A DNA stretch of 64,000 bases from Tardiphaga sp. vice304 (GTDB taxonomy: Bacteria > Pseudomonadota > Alphaproteobacteria > Rhizobiales > Xanthobacteraceae), in assembly GCF_007018905.1 (NCBI RefSeq), contig NZ_CP041402.1:4452001-4516000 (forward strand). Direction: 5' to 3'. Shown here piece after piece: positions 54,209-62,421 of this stretch. A program made the position numbers and the translations under genes. The notes under the pieces were generated by a model. That model saw only the letters and a program-made list of their open reading frames with translations. It searched no databases and was not told the DNA's origin. Each line of letters opens with the position of its first letter. Within the stretch, counting starts at the first letter, position 1.

Positions 54209-55259
54209 CTTCTGAAACAGTTTGATTGCGCCCCATCCGCTTTGCCTGATACAGGCCTTTGTCGCAGCGCACGACCATTTCTTCAGAAGATTCCCCTAAG
54301 CGATATTGAGCAACGCCAATGGAAACAGTTACATTGCCAATTTCGGCCCCAGATACGCGCTTTTTCAATCGAGCATCAGATATTCGTTTGCGGATGCGTT
54401 CAGCTAGTTCTTTCGCGGCGTATAGATTGACCCCCGGTAAGACCGTGATTAGTTCCTCGCCGCCGTAGCGTGCTGCCAAATCCGACTCTCTAACACTGCT
54501 TTGCAGAACATTCGAGACGAGCTTGAGAACCTGATCGCCAATTTGATGACCGTGACTATCATTGAATTTTTTAAAATGGTCGATATCAATCATGAACACA
54601 CTAAGCGCACCTCCTGTCTCCATTGCCCCTATCAGGGCCGAGCGAAAGAAGTTTTCTAACGACCGACGATTTGCCAAGCCGGTTAAAGAATCGGTATTCG
54701 ACCGCTCCTCCGCCTCGTGCAATGAGACGCGAACCTTCTCCAATTGTTCAGATGTCGATGCAAAATTTGCTTCCAACGCAGTTGCGCGTGAAGTAGCTTT
54801 TGCCAGCTCGCCGACTAATCTAAGAATGATAGGGCGAGGGTCCGTAGCAGACTTACATTCGACAGATGCTTTACTTAGGTCCGCGATTTGAGTTTTGTTG
54901 TCCGCAATAGCTGCTTGCAGAAAATTTCTCGCACCACTTACGGCGCCATTCAACTGTTCCGCTGCGCTGCCTACATCGGGGGAGCCGGTTGGCGTCCCGA
55001 TGAAGGTATTGAAAAGTTCTCTATCTATCGATGCATCAAACTTTTGCCTGTTGCTCAGCATGACATCGATAGTCTTACGGAGCATTGGCGGCGTACCCAA
55101 AGTATATGCGAACCAAACGCTGAAGTTGTCAGGCGTTGCTGGCACTGACTGTTGTGACATGGTTCGAAGTGCCCGGTCGGCGACATTGGCCGAATATTCT
55201 AGGTCCATCTCATCAAAACGATCCAAAACCATAAGATTTCCCGCTACTAAATCATTCAT
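54180..55259 (-). CDS. Diguanylate cyclase (GGDEF domain)
   Basis: A 359-residue soluble protein. The N-terminal 190 residues are helical with a long coiled stretch (TALEANFASTSEQLEKVRVSL) before the GGDEF domain: DSLTGLANRRSLENFF, FMIDIDHFKKFNDSHGHQIGD and the active site AARYGGEELITVLPG near residue 266. The motif reads GGEEL rather than GGEEF, a conservative change. A late helix has VTVSIGVAQYRLG and CDKGLYQAKRMGRNQT. It lies directly upstream of the broken PilZ gene. No transmembrane segment is seen; the N-terminal sensor is not recognised. Confidence 0.9.
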   Translation of the reverse strand: MNDLVAGNLMVLDRFDEMDLEYSANVADRALRTMSQQSVPATPDNFSVWFAYTLGTPPMLRKTIDVMLSNRQKFDASIDRELFNTFIGTPTGSPDVGSAAEQLNGAVSGARNFLQAAIADNKTQIADLSKASVECKSATDPRPIILRLVGELAKATSRATALEANFASTSEQLEKVRVSLHEAEERSNTDSLTGLANRRSLENFFRSALIGAMETGGALSVFMIDIDHFKKFNDSHGHQIGDQVLKLVSNVLQSSVRESDLAARYGGEELITVLPGVNLYAAKELAERIRKRISDARLKKRVSGAEIGNVTVSIGVAQYRLGESSEEMVVRCDKGLYQAKRMGRNQTVSEDEIIEHDVA

Positions 55260-55315
55260 TTAGACGAAATCTTTCTTAAGATTACGTTTAATTCGCTGCC
55301 ACGCATTACCAACCC

Positions 55316-55350
55316 AAAAAAAACCGGCAGCCTTTTTCAGGCATACCGGG
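55316..55350 (-). terminator. Intrinsic terminator after the 68-residue protein gene
   Basis: On the minus strand an imperfect stem (CCGG..GCC against GGC..CCGG) is followed by eight T residues (55323-55316). It lies just past the stop at 55370 and also isolates the diguanylate cyclase gene from phage transcription. Confidence 0.75.
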
Positions 55351-55369
55351 CTTGATGTTGTCAGCGCAA

Positions 55370-55576
55370 TCAGTGGCGGGTGATCTGTTGGGGGGCTTCC
55401 AAGAGCCAAGCGAAGTATTTGTCGGCGGTGTACGACGTCTCGCAATCGGTCTCTTGGGGATGGCCGCCGAACGACTGCAAGAGTGTTAGTCCGTTCGCTG
55501 TTCGGCGCACCGTCTCGACGCACGGATAGCCGTCGAGGTTATAGCGGCGGGTCGCAAGGGTCATGGTGGCGGTCAT
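55370..55576 (-). CDS. Small protein of unknown function
   Basis: A 68-residue protein from ATG 55576 (MTATMTLATRRYNLDGYP), with GGAG 8 bp upstream. Sequence has VETVRRTANGLTLLQSFGG and YTADKYFAWLLEAPQQITRH. No domain is recognised. It is followed by a clear terminator, which supports it being expressed alone. Confidence 0.6.
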   Translation of the reverse strand: MTATMTLATRRYNLDGYPCVETVRRTANGLTLLQSFGGHPQETDCETSYTADKYFAWLLEAPQQITRH

Positions 55577-55750
55577 CGGGGTTGCTCCTGTTTCGATAGC
55601 AGGAGACTCCCACGATATGGGCAATCTGTAAAATAGGCTTGTAAGGTGACAGACCTAACAATCGTTGCTCTGCAAACACCCGAACCGCCTGTGCCGCAAC
55701 TGCAATTCTCGTTCTAATCTGCGGTCGCGAACCTCACAATTCCTGTCACC

Positions 55751-55780
55751 GCCGTTGTAATAAAACGGCAATTTTTCTTT
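55751..55780 (+). terminator. Terminator-like hairpin facing the phage tail genes
   Basis: GCCGTT and AACGGC form a 6-bp stem, followed on the plus strand by AATTTTTCTTTT. There is no annotated plus-strand gene in the 500 bp before it. Confidence 0.5.
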
Positions 55781-55792
55781 TCTGTAAGGTGC

Positions 55793-55993
55793 TCACCGGT
55801 TGCCCCCGATCAGTGCCGAATAGAAGCCGTAAAGCCAGTGGATCGCGAGGAAGGTGACGGCCCCAAAGCCCAGCGTTAGCCCCGCGCCCGCAGCCATATG
55901 GATAGCTGCGAGCGGAAGGTGGGGCCACGCAATGACTGCCAGCGGTGCGCCCGACAGCAGCACGACGGCATATGTCCATTGCACATCCGTCAT
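55793..55993 (-). CDS. Two-helix small membrane protein, possible holin
   Basis: A 66-residue protein with two hydrophobic segments (about residues 7-23 and 30-55) joined by a short turn with Pro, and a basic end GGNR. Its ATG overlaps the previous gene's stop by 4 bp (ATGA), so it is the last gene of the phage operon. Size and topology fit a class II holin, but no lysin is next to it, so this is only a possibility. Confidence 0.65.
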   Translation of the reverse strand: MTDVQWTYAVVLLSGAPLAVIAWPHLPLAAIHMAAGAGLTLGFGAVTFLAIHWLYGFYSALIGGNR

Positions 55994-56427
55994 CGTGCCG
56001 GCCGGTCGAGTTGACCGCTGCGGCCCAGCTGAACGACATCAAGTTCGATGCGGCTGATACCGTCAGGCTTCATGTCAGTGATCTCCCATTGCGTCTTGTC
56101 CCAGCAGCGTTCAATCCGATAGTGCTGGCGAAGCGGGAACGGCAGTTCGCACGCCTTCACTGAGAAGCACGGCTTTCTTGTGCTGATCAGCGGCGCGAGG
56201 TCGAACTCCCTGTTACCAGAAGCCGGCTCGCCCTTCTTGCTGAACGCCATCACTGCCTTGTGAGTAAACACGGCAGTGATAGAGAACGGCAACAGCGACG
56301 GGTCTGGCATAGATGGGAAGTTCGGCTTTGCCGTGTAGGGAAAGACGGTGACCGTCTCCCCCATGGTGTCATTGATAGCAGAGGCCATTTCGTTCGCGGC
56401 CTCACGGAAGTAACTAGCGAAGGTCAC
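55990..56427 (-). CDS. Phage structural protein, possibly head-tail or tail completion
   Basis: A 145-residue protein starting MTFASYFREAANEMASAIND. The end WEITDMKPDGISRIELDVVQLG resembles the last strands of small head-tail joining or gpU-type proteins, but I cannot name a family. It follows the tape measure with a 15-bp gap, where tail-tip or completion proteins are normally found. Confidence 0.55.
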   Translation of the reverse strand: MTFASYFREAANEMASAINDTMGETVTVFPYTAKPNFPSMPDPSLLPFSITAVFTHKAVMAFSKKGEPASGNREFDLAPLISTRKPCFSVKACELPFPLRQHYRIERCWDKTQWEITDMKPDGISRIELDVVQLGRSGQLDRPAR

Positions 56428-56442
56428 TGCCTTGCTCCTGTG

Positions 56443-58728
56443 TTAGTGGTGCCCGCCTGAAGGGTTGCCAGTTGATACGGGTTGAGCACCATTGCTGCCG
56501 CCCATGTTGAAGCCGGTCTTGCCGCTGCCGGCCTGTCCCTTCAAGTGCAGCACTGCGGCCTCTAGACCATCGATCTTTGCCATGAACATCGGCGACGGCG
56601 TAAGCGAGATGTTCGCAGTGATATTCGCCTGCCCCGTCATCTCGCCTGTAACAGTCACCGGCACGCTGGCAGCGGGGGCCGCTGTTCCATCAACCGTGTC
56701 CCGGTTATCCCACTTTTCTCGGAGTTGCTTGCGCAGAGCGCCATTGCCGCCGCGACGCGTGGCCTGCTCGACATTAGCGTTACCGCGTTCTGCGGCTTCC
56801 TTGGCTTGCTGGTCCGCCTCTTCGATTGCGCGTTTCATCCGATCTTCGGCATCCGCCTTGATAGCAGCCCGAGCGGTGTTCGATTTGCTATGGTCACGGT
56901 CTACGCCTTGCGTCTTATCGCTGGTCGCTTCATAAATGATTGGCACAGCAGCAGCCACGACAGCTCCGACGACAAGGCCCTTTGCGAGCGCACCGACTGC
57001 TCCTGCAATCTTGCTGCCAGCCGTTGCAGCCGCAGCGACAGGGCCGGCGGCAGCAGTGGCAGCAGTAGTTGTGACAGCGCTGGAAGCAATACCCGGAATG
57101 CCTCTTGTCGCGAGCAGGTTCAGCGATGCAGCCGCACCAGCTGCAGACGCCCCCAACGATATGACGCTCGCGACGGAACCGAGCGCAGCAGCGCCAAGCC
57201 CAAACACGCCACCCGTCACCGCTCCCATCTTCACGTTGTCCGGTAGAGCGTCGAATGCATTCACGATCTTAGTGACAGCCCCGACGACACCTTCAATCGG
57301 TGTCGCTGCCAGCTTGACAAGGTTCTTCTCTGCGCTGTCCGCTGACGATGCTAGCCTGTCCAGCGCGGCCCCAAGGCCCTGCTGACGTTCGGCCGCGATC
57401 TTACCCGCAAGTCCGGTGCCGTTGTCCAGCTCTTCGCGGTTCTTCTTATAGGTGTCCAGCGCACCCTTGAGCATGTCGAACTTCGCACCCTGCTTTACGC
57501 CCAGATAGGCTAGCAGTTGCTCCGGCGACATCTTCTCCAGCATCTTCGCTAACAGCGCATCGCCCTGCAGATTGGTCTGCCCGAGCTTGTACTGAGATTG
57601 CGCCGCCGACGTCACATGCTTGGCGTCGGTTTTGGACAGCTTCCCGTCGGAGGCTTCGACCGTTTCGACTACAGCCTGCGAGAAGTTGCTGCCGCTCTCC
57701 AGAACCTTGCTGACGTCCGCGTCGATCTTATCCTGTAACGCTTTCTTTGCAGCCGCACTTAGAGCCTTGCCAAACTTGCCCTTCATCGTATTGCTGACAG
57801 CATCAGGGGTAATCGACTGATGGTTAGAATAGTCGTCGTAGTTGATGCTCGCAGCTTCGAGAGCGCGCCTGCCTTCCAATGTCGGAGACAGCAGCCGAGC
57901 ATAGAGCTGACGCTGGAACGTTCCGGACTCATCGCCGCTGATCTTCGCTCGCATCAACGTCATCGCGATAGCAGAGTTGGTCTGCGGCGATACATGCGCA
58001 ACGGACGCCATCGCTCCAGAATACTTGGTATTCGCTTCGATATCGTCTGCGGACAGTGCGCCTTTCTTCATCATCACCGTCGCCCGGTCGGCGGCCTCTT
58101 TGAACTTCTTGTGCGCCTCCGCGACGTTGTGCGGTGCTTCCTCTTCGCCTTGAGTGAAGACCATCGACTCGATCAGCGTCGCAGCCTTCTCGAGCGGAAT
58201 GTCGAGCGCCTTGCCGACCGTGATCGCGTATTGAGTTGCGGCCTCGGTCATCTCCGCGCTGAACTGCCGCTTAACGAACTCATTCTGCGCGTGCAGCGTC
58301 TGCTCGACGGGAACACCCCGCGTCTTGGCTGCCTCGACCCGCTGCTTATCCAGCATGTCCATGTCTTGGGCATTGTAACGCCCATCGGATCGATTGTGGT
58401 CCGTCGAGGCTGCCTGTTGAAGCCGCACTTCCTTGTCGTATTTGCCGTAGTCGAGCACCTTGTCTTTTACTTGGTGCGCGACCTTCCCAGACAGATAGCC
58501 GCCAGCGATGCCCGCAATGTCGTGGTGCATCTTCTTGATATTGGCAAGCGTACTAAGCTGCTCTTTCGCTGATCGGTTCGCCGTCTTGAACGGATCGACG
58601 TTGCCGCTCCTTGCAAGAGCGGCGCTGGTTTCTGCGGCGATCATCTTCGCCATCGCAGCGAGTTGCTTTAATGCCGGTGAAGCCTGATCATCGACGATGA
58701 TGCTGGCTGTGACGGTCGGGTTTGTCAT
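56443..58728 (-). CDS. Phage tail tape measure protein
   Basis: A 761-residue protein. The first 450 residues are helix-rich and Ala/Lys rich (e.g. ASIIVDDQASPALKQLAAMA at the start). A hydrophobic Gly/Ala zone (about residues 495-620, VTGGVFGLGAAALGSVASVI and later [20 protein letters not shown]) fits the membrane-interacting part. A Glu/Lys/Arg coiled stretch near 640-680 follows, and the end is Gly/Ser/His rich. This matches TP901/P2 gpT-type tape measures, which set tail length. A 761-residue tape measure would suggest a fairly short tail. Confidence 0.85.
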   Translation of the reverse strand: MTNPTVTASIIVDDQASPALKQLAAMAKMIAAETSAALARSGNVDPFKTANRSAKEQLSTLANIKKMHHDIAGIAGGYLSGKVAHQVKDKVLDYGKYDKEVRLQQAASTDHNRSDGRYNAQDMDMLDKQRVEAAKTRGVPVEQTLHAQNEFVKRQFSAEMTEAATQYAITVGKALDIPLEKAATLIESMVFTQGEEEAPHNVAEAHKKFKEAADRATVMMKKGALSADDIEANTKYSGAMASVAHVSPQTNSAIAMTLMRAKISGDESGTFQRQLYARLLSPTLEGRRALEAASINYDDYSNHQSITPDAVSNTMKGKFGKALSAAAKKALQDKIDADVSKVLESGSNFSQAVVETVEASDGKLSKTDAKHVTSAAQSQYKLGQTNLQGDALLAKMLEKMSPEQLLAYLGVKQGAKFDMLKGALDTYKKNREELDNGTGLAGKIAAERQQGLGAALDRLASSADSAEKNLVKLAATPIEGVVGAVTKIVNAFDALPDNVKMGAVTGGVFGLGAAALGSVASVISLGASAAGAAASLNLLATRGIPGIASSAVTTTAATAAAGPVAAAATAGSKIAGAVGALAKGLVVGAVVAAAVPIIYEATSDKTQGVDRDHSKSNTARAAIKADAEDRMKRAIEEADQQAKEAAERGNANVEQATRRGGNGALRKQLREKWDNRDTVDGTAAPAASVPVTVTGEMTGQANITANISLTPSPMFMAKIDGLEAAVLHLKGQAGSGKTGFNMGGSNGAQPVSTGNPSGGHH

Positions 58729-58871
58729 CGTCCACCTTTTTGCTTCTCACGATCCTTGAAGAGATCGTTGCCAGCCATAATCCATGTGTACAGGCGTGAA
58801 AGCGAGAAGGCCTCGACCGTGTCAGGGTCGAGGCCATAGTCGAACACCAGAATGGCGCTCGCTCGTTTCAC
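58725..58871 (-). CDS. Short overlapping frame between tail chaperone and tape measure
   Basis: A 48-residue frame from GTG 58871 to TGA 58725. It begins inside the stop of the upstream gene (GTGA) and ends inside the tape-measure ATG (ATGA). The peptide has ILVFDYGLDPDTVEAFSLSR and YTWIMAGNDLFKDREKQKGG. In P2- and Mu-type phages the second tail chaperone (E', gpT) is read by a -1 shift at this spot. This could be expressed by such a shift or by restart. Confidence 0.65.
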   Translation of the reverse strand: MKRASAILVFDYGLDPDTVEAFSLSRLYTWIMAGNDLFKDREKQKGGR

Positions 58872-59194
58872 GCTTCCGTGGGGTCCGATCCGGCGACTCC
58901 GATGATCAGGTTGGTTGCGGCGTTGCGGAGCAAGAAGTAGTCACTCGCGCTAACCTTCCCGAGGATCATGTCGTCAAGGCCCGACATGTCCTGCAGGAAC
59001 TTGCCGAGTACCTTGTGATTGTAATCGAACTCGACGCGGTCGCTTTGGCCCTCGTTTATGACACGCATCTTGAACGGCTCGCCATGTTCGAAGAACGAAC
59101 GGGCCTTCGGTTCTTTCAGCGTGATGGTGGTTGCTTCCCCGCTATGGGTGAGCAGCGGGGACTTGAGGGTGACGGTGACGGTGGGTGCAGACAT
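58868..59194 (-). CDS. Phage tail assembly chaperone (P2 gpE / Mu gp41-like)
   Basis: A 108-residue protein. TVTLKSPLLTHSGEATTITL then LKEPKARSFFEHGEPFKMRV and DMSGLDDMILGKVSASDYFLL follow the pattern of the TAC_7 family: a beta start, a conserved LxEP motif near residue 27, and a helical end. Its place directly before the tape measure supports the call. The related E/E+E' system uses a frameshift near the end. Confidence 0.72.
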   Translation of the reverse strand: MSAPTVTVTLKSPLLTHSGEATTITLKEPKARSFFEHGEPFKMRVINEGQSDRVEFDYNHKVLGKFLQDMSGLDDMILGKVSASDYFLLRNAATNLIIGVAGSDPTEA

Positions 59195-59203
59195 AATAGC
59201 TCC

Positions 59204-59425
59204 TTAAAGCTGGGGTGCGGGAAGTGAGATGTTCGTGGCGCAGGCCTTGCCTGATCGGCCGTCGGTAGACAGTTCGTAGTTTATGGGATCGCCTTCGCGC
59301 AGGAAGAAGATGCCTGCGCTTATGACGTCGCGGATATGCAGGAAGACGTCTTTTCCGCCACCCTCCGGCGTGATAAATCCGAACCCCCTGTCGGCATCGA
59401 ACCAACTAAGCTCGCCGGTAGCCAT
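59204..59425 (-). CDS. Cold-shock-domain protein inside the phage operon
   Basis: A 73-residue protein with a full CSD: LSWFDADRGFGFITPEGGGK contains the RNP1 motif (RGFGFI), and DVFLHIRDVI the RNP2 motif. It differs from chromosomal Csp proteins in a long insert IFFLREGDPINYELSTDGRSG and in its acidic loops. Its ATG overlaps the stop of the 194-codon gene upstream by 1 bp (TAATG). A phage-encoded RNA chaperone or antiterminator is a plausible role; this is inference. Confidence 0.88.
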   Translation of the reverse strand: MATGELSWFDADRGFGFITPEGGGKDVFLHIRDVISAGIFFLREGDPINYELSTDGRSGKACATNISLPAPQL

Positions 59426-60009
59426 TAGTTCGCAACTCCAAGGATGGCGCTGATCGTCGCGCGGGCGTCGAGGCCGACCGACGCGAACGCCGATCCATAG
59501 CTAACGCCGGTCTGGGAAACGATGGAGAGGCCGAGCTTAATTTTCCTGGCTTCGACCGCAGCCGCCTCGTTGCCTTTTTGGCCGTTGCGGGTCAAAGCGG
59601 TAACTCGCAATTCTGCACGCCTGTTAAAAGATGCTACGTCGGCGGCGGACAGTTTCGAGGTCGAGGTGGTCATGGTGGTGTCGTCCTGTTCGGTGGGAAG
59701 GCCCCGCAACGTGGCGGCAGCACTGGTGAGGGAAAGGGTATCGGCGGTGAAGTTGTCAGCCAGAGCGGCAGCGGCAGCCGGTCGGCCTTGAGCCTCAGGC
59801 AGCGCGGCAACAAGTTGCGAGAACGTCATGGGTCGCGGTGTGTAGCTCGCGACGGCCGGCGCTGGCTTGGAGACTGATCGACTGGTCGTCTGTGCGCTTG
59901 CAATCGTGAATCCTTTTGCTTCTGCGGCTCCGATTGTTTCCCGACTACCGTCAGGCATGATGCACATGCTGCGGTACGTCGGACAGCGCGTTGCGGTCTT
60001 CGTTGTCAT
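59425..60009 (-). CDS. Phage protein with scaffold-like helix motif
   Basis: A 194-residue Ala/Thr-rich protein. TFSQLVAALPEAQGRPAAAA and LADNFTADTLSLTSAAATLR (near residues 61-100) resemble the helical C-terminal segment found after prohead protease domains in other phages (pattern E-A-x-G-R then helices). A second helical block follows (SAADVASFNRRAELRVTALT). There is no protease domain. It could be a scaffold relic or a new small protein. Confidence 0.55.
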   Translation of the reverse strand: MTTKTATRCPTYRSMCIMPDGSRETIGAAEAKGFTIASAQTTSRSVSKPAPAVASYTPRPMTFSQLVAALPEAQGRPAAAAALADNFTADTLSLTSAAATLRGLPTEQDDTTMTTSTSKLSAADVASFNRRAELRVTALTRNGQKGNEAAAVEARKIKLGLSIVSQTGVSYGSAFASVGLDARATISAILGVAN

Positions 60010-60020
60010 GTCGTATGTCC

Positions 60021-60323
60021 TTAGCGATAGCGGTTATGCGGGAAGCCAAGTGAACCGGCTGGCCGTCGTGGCGTCCCCATTGCACGGCCCCGATTGTTCA
60101 CGGTGCCGTCCCCGTTGCACATGTGCTCCAGACGTTGCACTTCCAGCCGCAGCTCTGCTACGTTGGTCTGGTGATATCGCAGCGTCTGATCGCCAAAGCG
60201 GATTTCAGCCCGCGCCTGTCCCGCCATCAACGTGTATAGCGCAGCTCGCAGTTGCCCCAGATATGCGCAGGGGTTGTCGATGTTCGGCGGCGGGGTCGCC
60301 ACCGGATTGCAAGGGTTGGTCAT
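60021..60323 (-). CDS. gpW-like head-tail joining protein
   Basis: A 100-residue protein. CAYLGQLRAALYTLMAGQAR followed by TLRYHQTNVAELRLEVQRLE has the alpha/beta pattern of lambda gpW: a first helix ending LMxG, a beta hairpin, then a second helix. In lambda W stabilises packaged DNA before tail joining and lies before the portal gene; here it follows it. The ATG overlaps the portal stop by 4 bp. Confidence 0.75.
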   Translation of the reverse strand: MTNPCNPVATPPPNIDNPCAYLGQLRAALYTLMAGQARAEIRFGDQTLRYHQTNVAELRLEVQRLEHMCNGDGTVNNRGRAMGTPRRPAGSLGFPHNRYR

Positions 60324-62056
60324 CGCTTCGGCTTTCTCGTTCGCAACGGTGAAGCTCCGCCCTCGTCGGCGATGTCTTCAGCTGCAATGTCATCTTCGTT
60401 GTCCGGTGTCGGGGCGGTCGGCCCCTTGGGGTTAATCTCCTTCGGCTCGCGCCACAGGCCCAGCTCTTTCAGCACCCGCATCTCCTGTGCTCTCTCTTCC
60501 GCAACGGTCTCAAAATCCAGACCACGCTCTGCGAGAGCTGACGACAGGGTGCCGAGACCTTCCTCGATCTCCAAAACAGTCGCTTGGGCATCTTTAAGTT
60601 TGTCGGCCGATACTTTACCGATACCGAGCCATTTGCATTCGTGGTACAGATGCTGATTGCCGTAGTACGGCACGACACCGGCTGGCATTTTAATTTCATT
60701 GGTAGCAAGGGCCTCTTCAAGCCACGCTTCAAAGGTCTGCTGATAGAACGCCGCCGCGATGTCTGCTCGCCGTTGCATCGTAATGCGATGCGGCGTTTCT
60801 GCAGATAGTCGGGACGCCGAGAAGCTCGTCTTGCTATAATCCCCGCTCACGTCTTCGGCCGACATGCCTGCAGACTTGCTTGCTTGACGGCTCAAGCTGG
60901 CATCGAACTCCAGATATCCCGCAGACGGGTTCTGCGCGCGGTGCAGCTTTAGACTGTCGCCCTTCGGCAGCGGCGCGATACTTCCCAGCTTCGGCGGCAG
61001 TCGCGCGTAAAACGCTGCGCGGTCGGCTTCGGTGCTGCCTGCAATAGCGACGCCGCCCGGCTGCTCATAACCGAGGCCGTCATCGACCTTGAGATTATTC
61101 AGTGCCTGTGCACCCGGCAGTGACGACTCCAACGTGATGGCAATTTGCGCCTGCACGTTCGCACTGGTCAGCGTGGTCTCTTGCAGCACCGCTTTCGACT
61201 GCGCTGGCGTCAGCGCAGGAGCTACAACCGGATATCCCCGCACCTGCGCACCATCTCGCAACTGGAACAGATAAATCACGTTGCGCCGCCCAAACCCCGT
61301 AAAGGCAGGAATACGCACCGGCAGCGGCGTGTACAACGTGTGCCCCATAATGAACTCGCGGATGTGGTACGCGATTACGCGACCGTCCCCGTTGAACTCG
61401 ACCCCGTTCTGCACAGCTACACCATCGCGGCCCTTCTCGAAGTTCCGCTGCTGGTCGAGCTGGCTGGTCTGCAACAGCTGCACCTTCGTGCGGGTCCGCG
61501 AGTTGGCGACCTTTTTCCAGCGCAGCAAAGCCAAAACCTCACCAGACCGCATGAACGACTCGAAAGCCGCCGAGGCTAATTGATCTAAATTGTGTCGGCC
61601 AGCGAGATCAACTTCTAGGGCATCCTTGCTCCAACGAATCCACGCTTTCTCAATCTGAGAGCCGAACTTGCGCGCAACGTCGGGCGATAACCCCAACGCT
61701 TCCGGGTCGAGCTTCATGCTGAGATTGAGGCCGGTGCCGACCGCATGCGTCACGCCGTTCATAATGATCGTCGAGATGATCGGGTCACTGATGGCAAGCT
61801 GCTGGCTGGCACTGATCGCGGCGTTGCGGTCGCGGCTGAGATACCCGCCGGTCTGCAAGGTGTAGCTGCCAGCCATGGAGCGAAAGCCCGACCAGACATC
61901 ACGGTCCTGCGAATTATCGTTTGCCGATGACGCGAAGCCAGACGATGGCAGCCCCTGCGCAAATGTTGACTGCGACAGGAGCGCTTTTGGCATCGACGGG
62001 GTCGTCAGCGCAGGCGACCCCATAAATGCAGATTTCACTTTCGATAAAAACGACAT
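60320..62056 (-). CDS. Phage portal protein (lambda gpB-like)
   Basis: A 578-residue protein of the lambda-type portal family. GGYLSRDRNAAISASQQLAI near residue 70, AGRHNLDQLASAAFESFMRSGEVL near 151, the LLQTSQLDQQRNF strand and DGDGRVIAYHI-like segment (FNGDGRVIAYHIRE), and SAEDVSGDYSKTSFSASRLS near 399 are typical. The acidic C-terminal tail (DNEDDIAAEDIADEGG) is usual. The 12-mer portal carries DNA into the capsid, but no capsid gene follows. Confidence 0.88.
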   Translation of the reverse strand: MSFLSKVKSAFMGSPALTTPSMPKALLSQSTFAQGLPSSGFASSANDNSQDRDVWSGFRSMAGSYTLQTGGYLSRDRNAAISASQQLAISDPIISTIIMNGVTHAVGTGLNLSMKLDPEALGLSPDVARKFGSQIEKAWIRWSKDALEVDLAGRHNLDQLASAAFESFMRSGEVLALLRWKKVANSRTRTKVQLLQTSQLDQQRNFEKGRDGVAVQNGVEFNGDGRVIAYHIREFIMGHTLYTPLPVRIPAFTGFGRRNVIYLFQLRDGAQVRGYPVVAPALTPAQSKAVLQETTLTSANVQAQIAITLESSLPGAQALNNLKVDDGLGYEQPGGVAIAGSTEADRAAFYARLPPKLGSIAPLPKGDSLKLHRAQNPSAGYLEFDASLSRQASKSAGMSAEDVSGDYSKTSFSASRLSAETPHRITMQRRADIAAAFYQQTFEAWLEEALATNEIKMPAGVVPYYGNQHLYHECKWLGIGKVSADKLKDAQATVLEIEEGLGTLSSALAERGLDFETVAEERAQEMRVLKELGLWREPKEINPKGPTAPTPDNEDDIAAEDIADEGGASPLRTRKPKR

Positions 62057-62061
62057 TTCGA

Positions 62062-62421
62062 TCAGTCCTCGTTCAGCTTGACGGTGTAGCCCTTGGCGTG
62101 ATTGAACGCCTTCATGCTGCCTTTAAGCTCTTCAAGGCGTGCAGCCTTGGGGTCGCTGTTCATGCTCGCCGCACCGGTGTTGCCGGTGAAGTTCACGGCC
62201 TCGCGCTCCATGGCCATCAGGAACTTTGAGCTTGCGTCTTCCGGCATCTTCGCGAGCAGGTCGAGCACTGTGTCGGTCGTCAGGTCGGTGTTGAGCGCGA
62301 GCTGCAAAGCCGCATCGCGTCGGGACTTGCCGACTTCGGAATTGACGATGCTGCTGATACGGGCACGCTCGACGGCCACGATGGCGCTGACAGCGGGAGT
62401 GTTGGGTGAGAGTTTAGCCAC
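62062..62421 (-). CDS. Small phage protein between terminase and portal, scaffold-like motif
   Basis: A 119-residue protein with VERARISSIVNSEVGKSRRD then LALNTDLTTDTVLDLLAKMPED. This is like the helical segment that follows S49-type prohead proteases (ERxRI ... exxxR ... LA ... s.e.A..LL...P). No protease residues are present. Its start overlaps the terminase stop by 8 bp, and it ends 5 bp before the portal start. The usual neighbour here would be gpW. Confidence 0.6.
   Translation of the reverse strand: MAKLSPNTPAVSAIVAVERARISSIVNSEVGKSRRDAALQLALNTDLTTDTVLDLLAKMPEDASSKFLMAMEREAVNFTGNTGAASMNSDPKAARLEELKGSMKAFNHAKGYTVKLNED

Noticed and set aside
55260..55523. 87-codon minus-strand frame
   Set aside because: It contains the terminator with the T-run and overlaps the better-supported small gene at 55370-55576.
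59204..59425. Treating the Csp gene as ordinary chromosomal cspA
   Set aside because: It is joined by overlapping codons to phage genes on both sides in the same direction.
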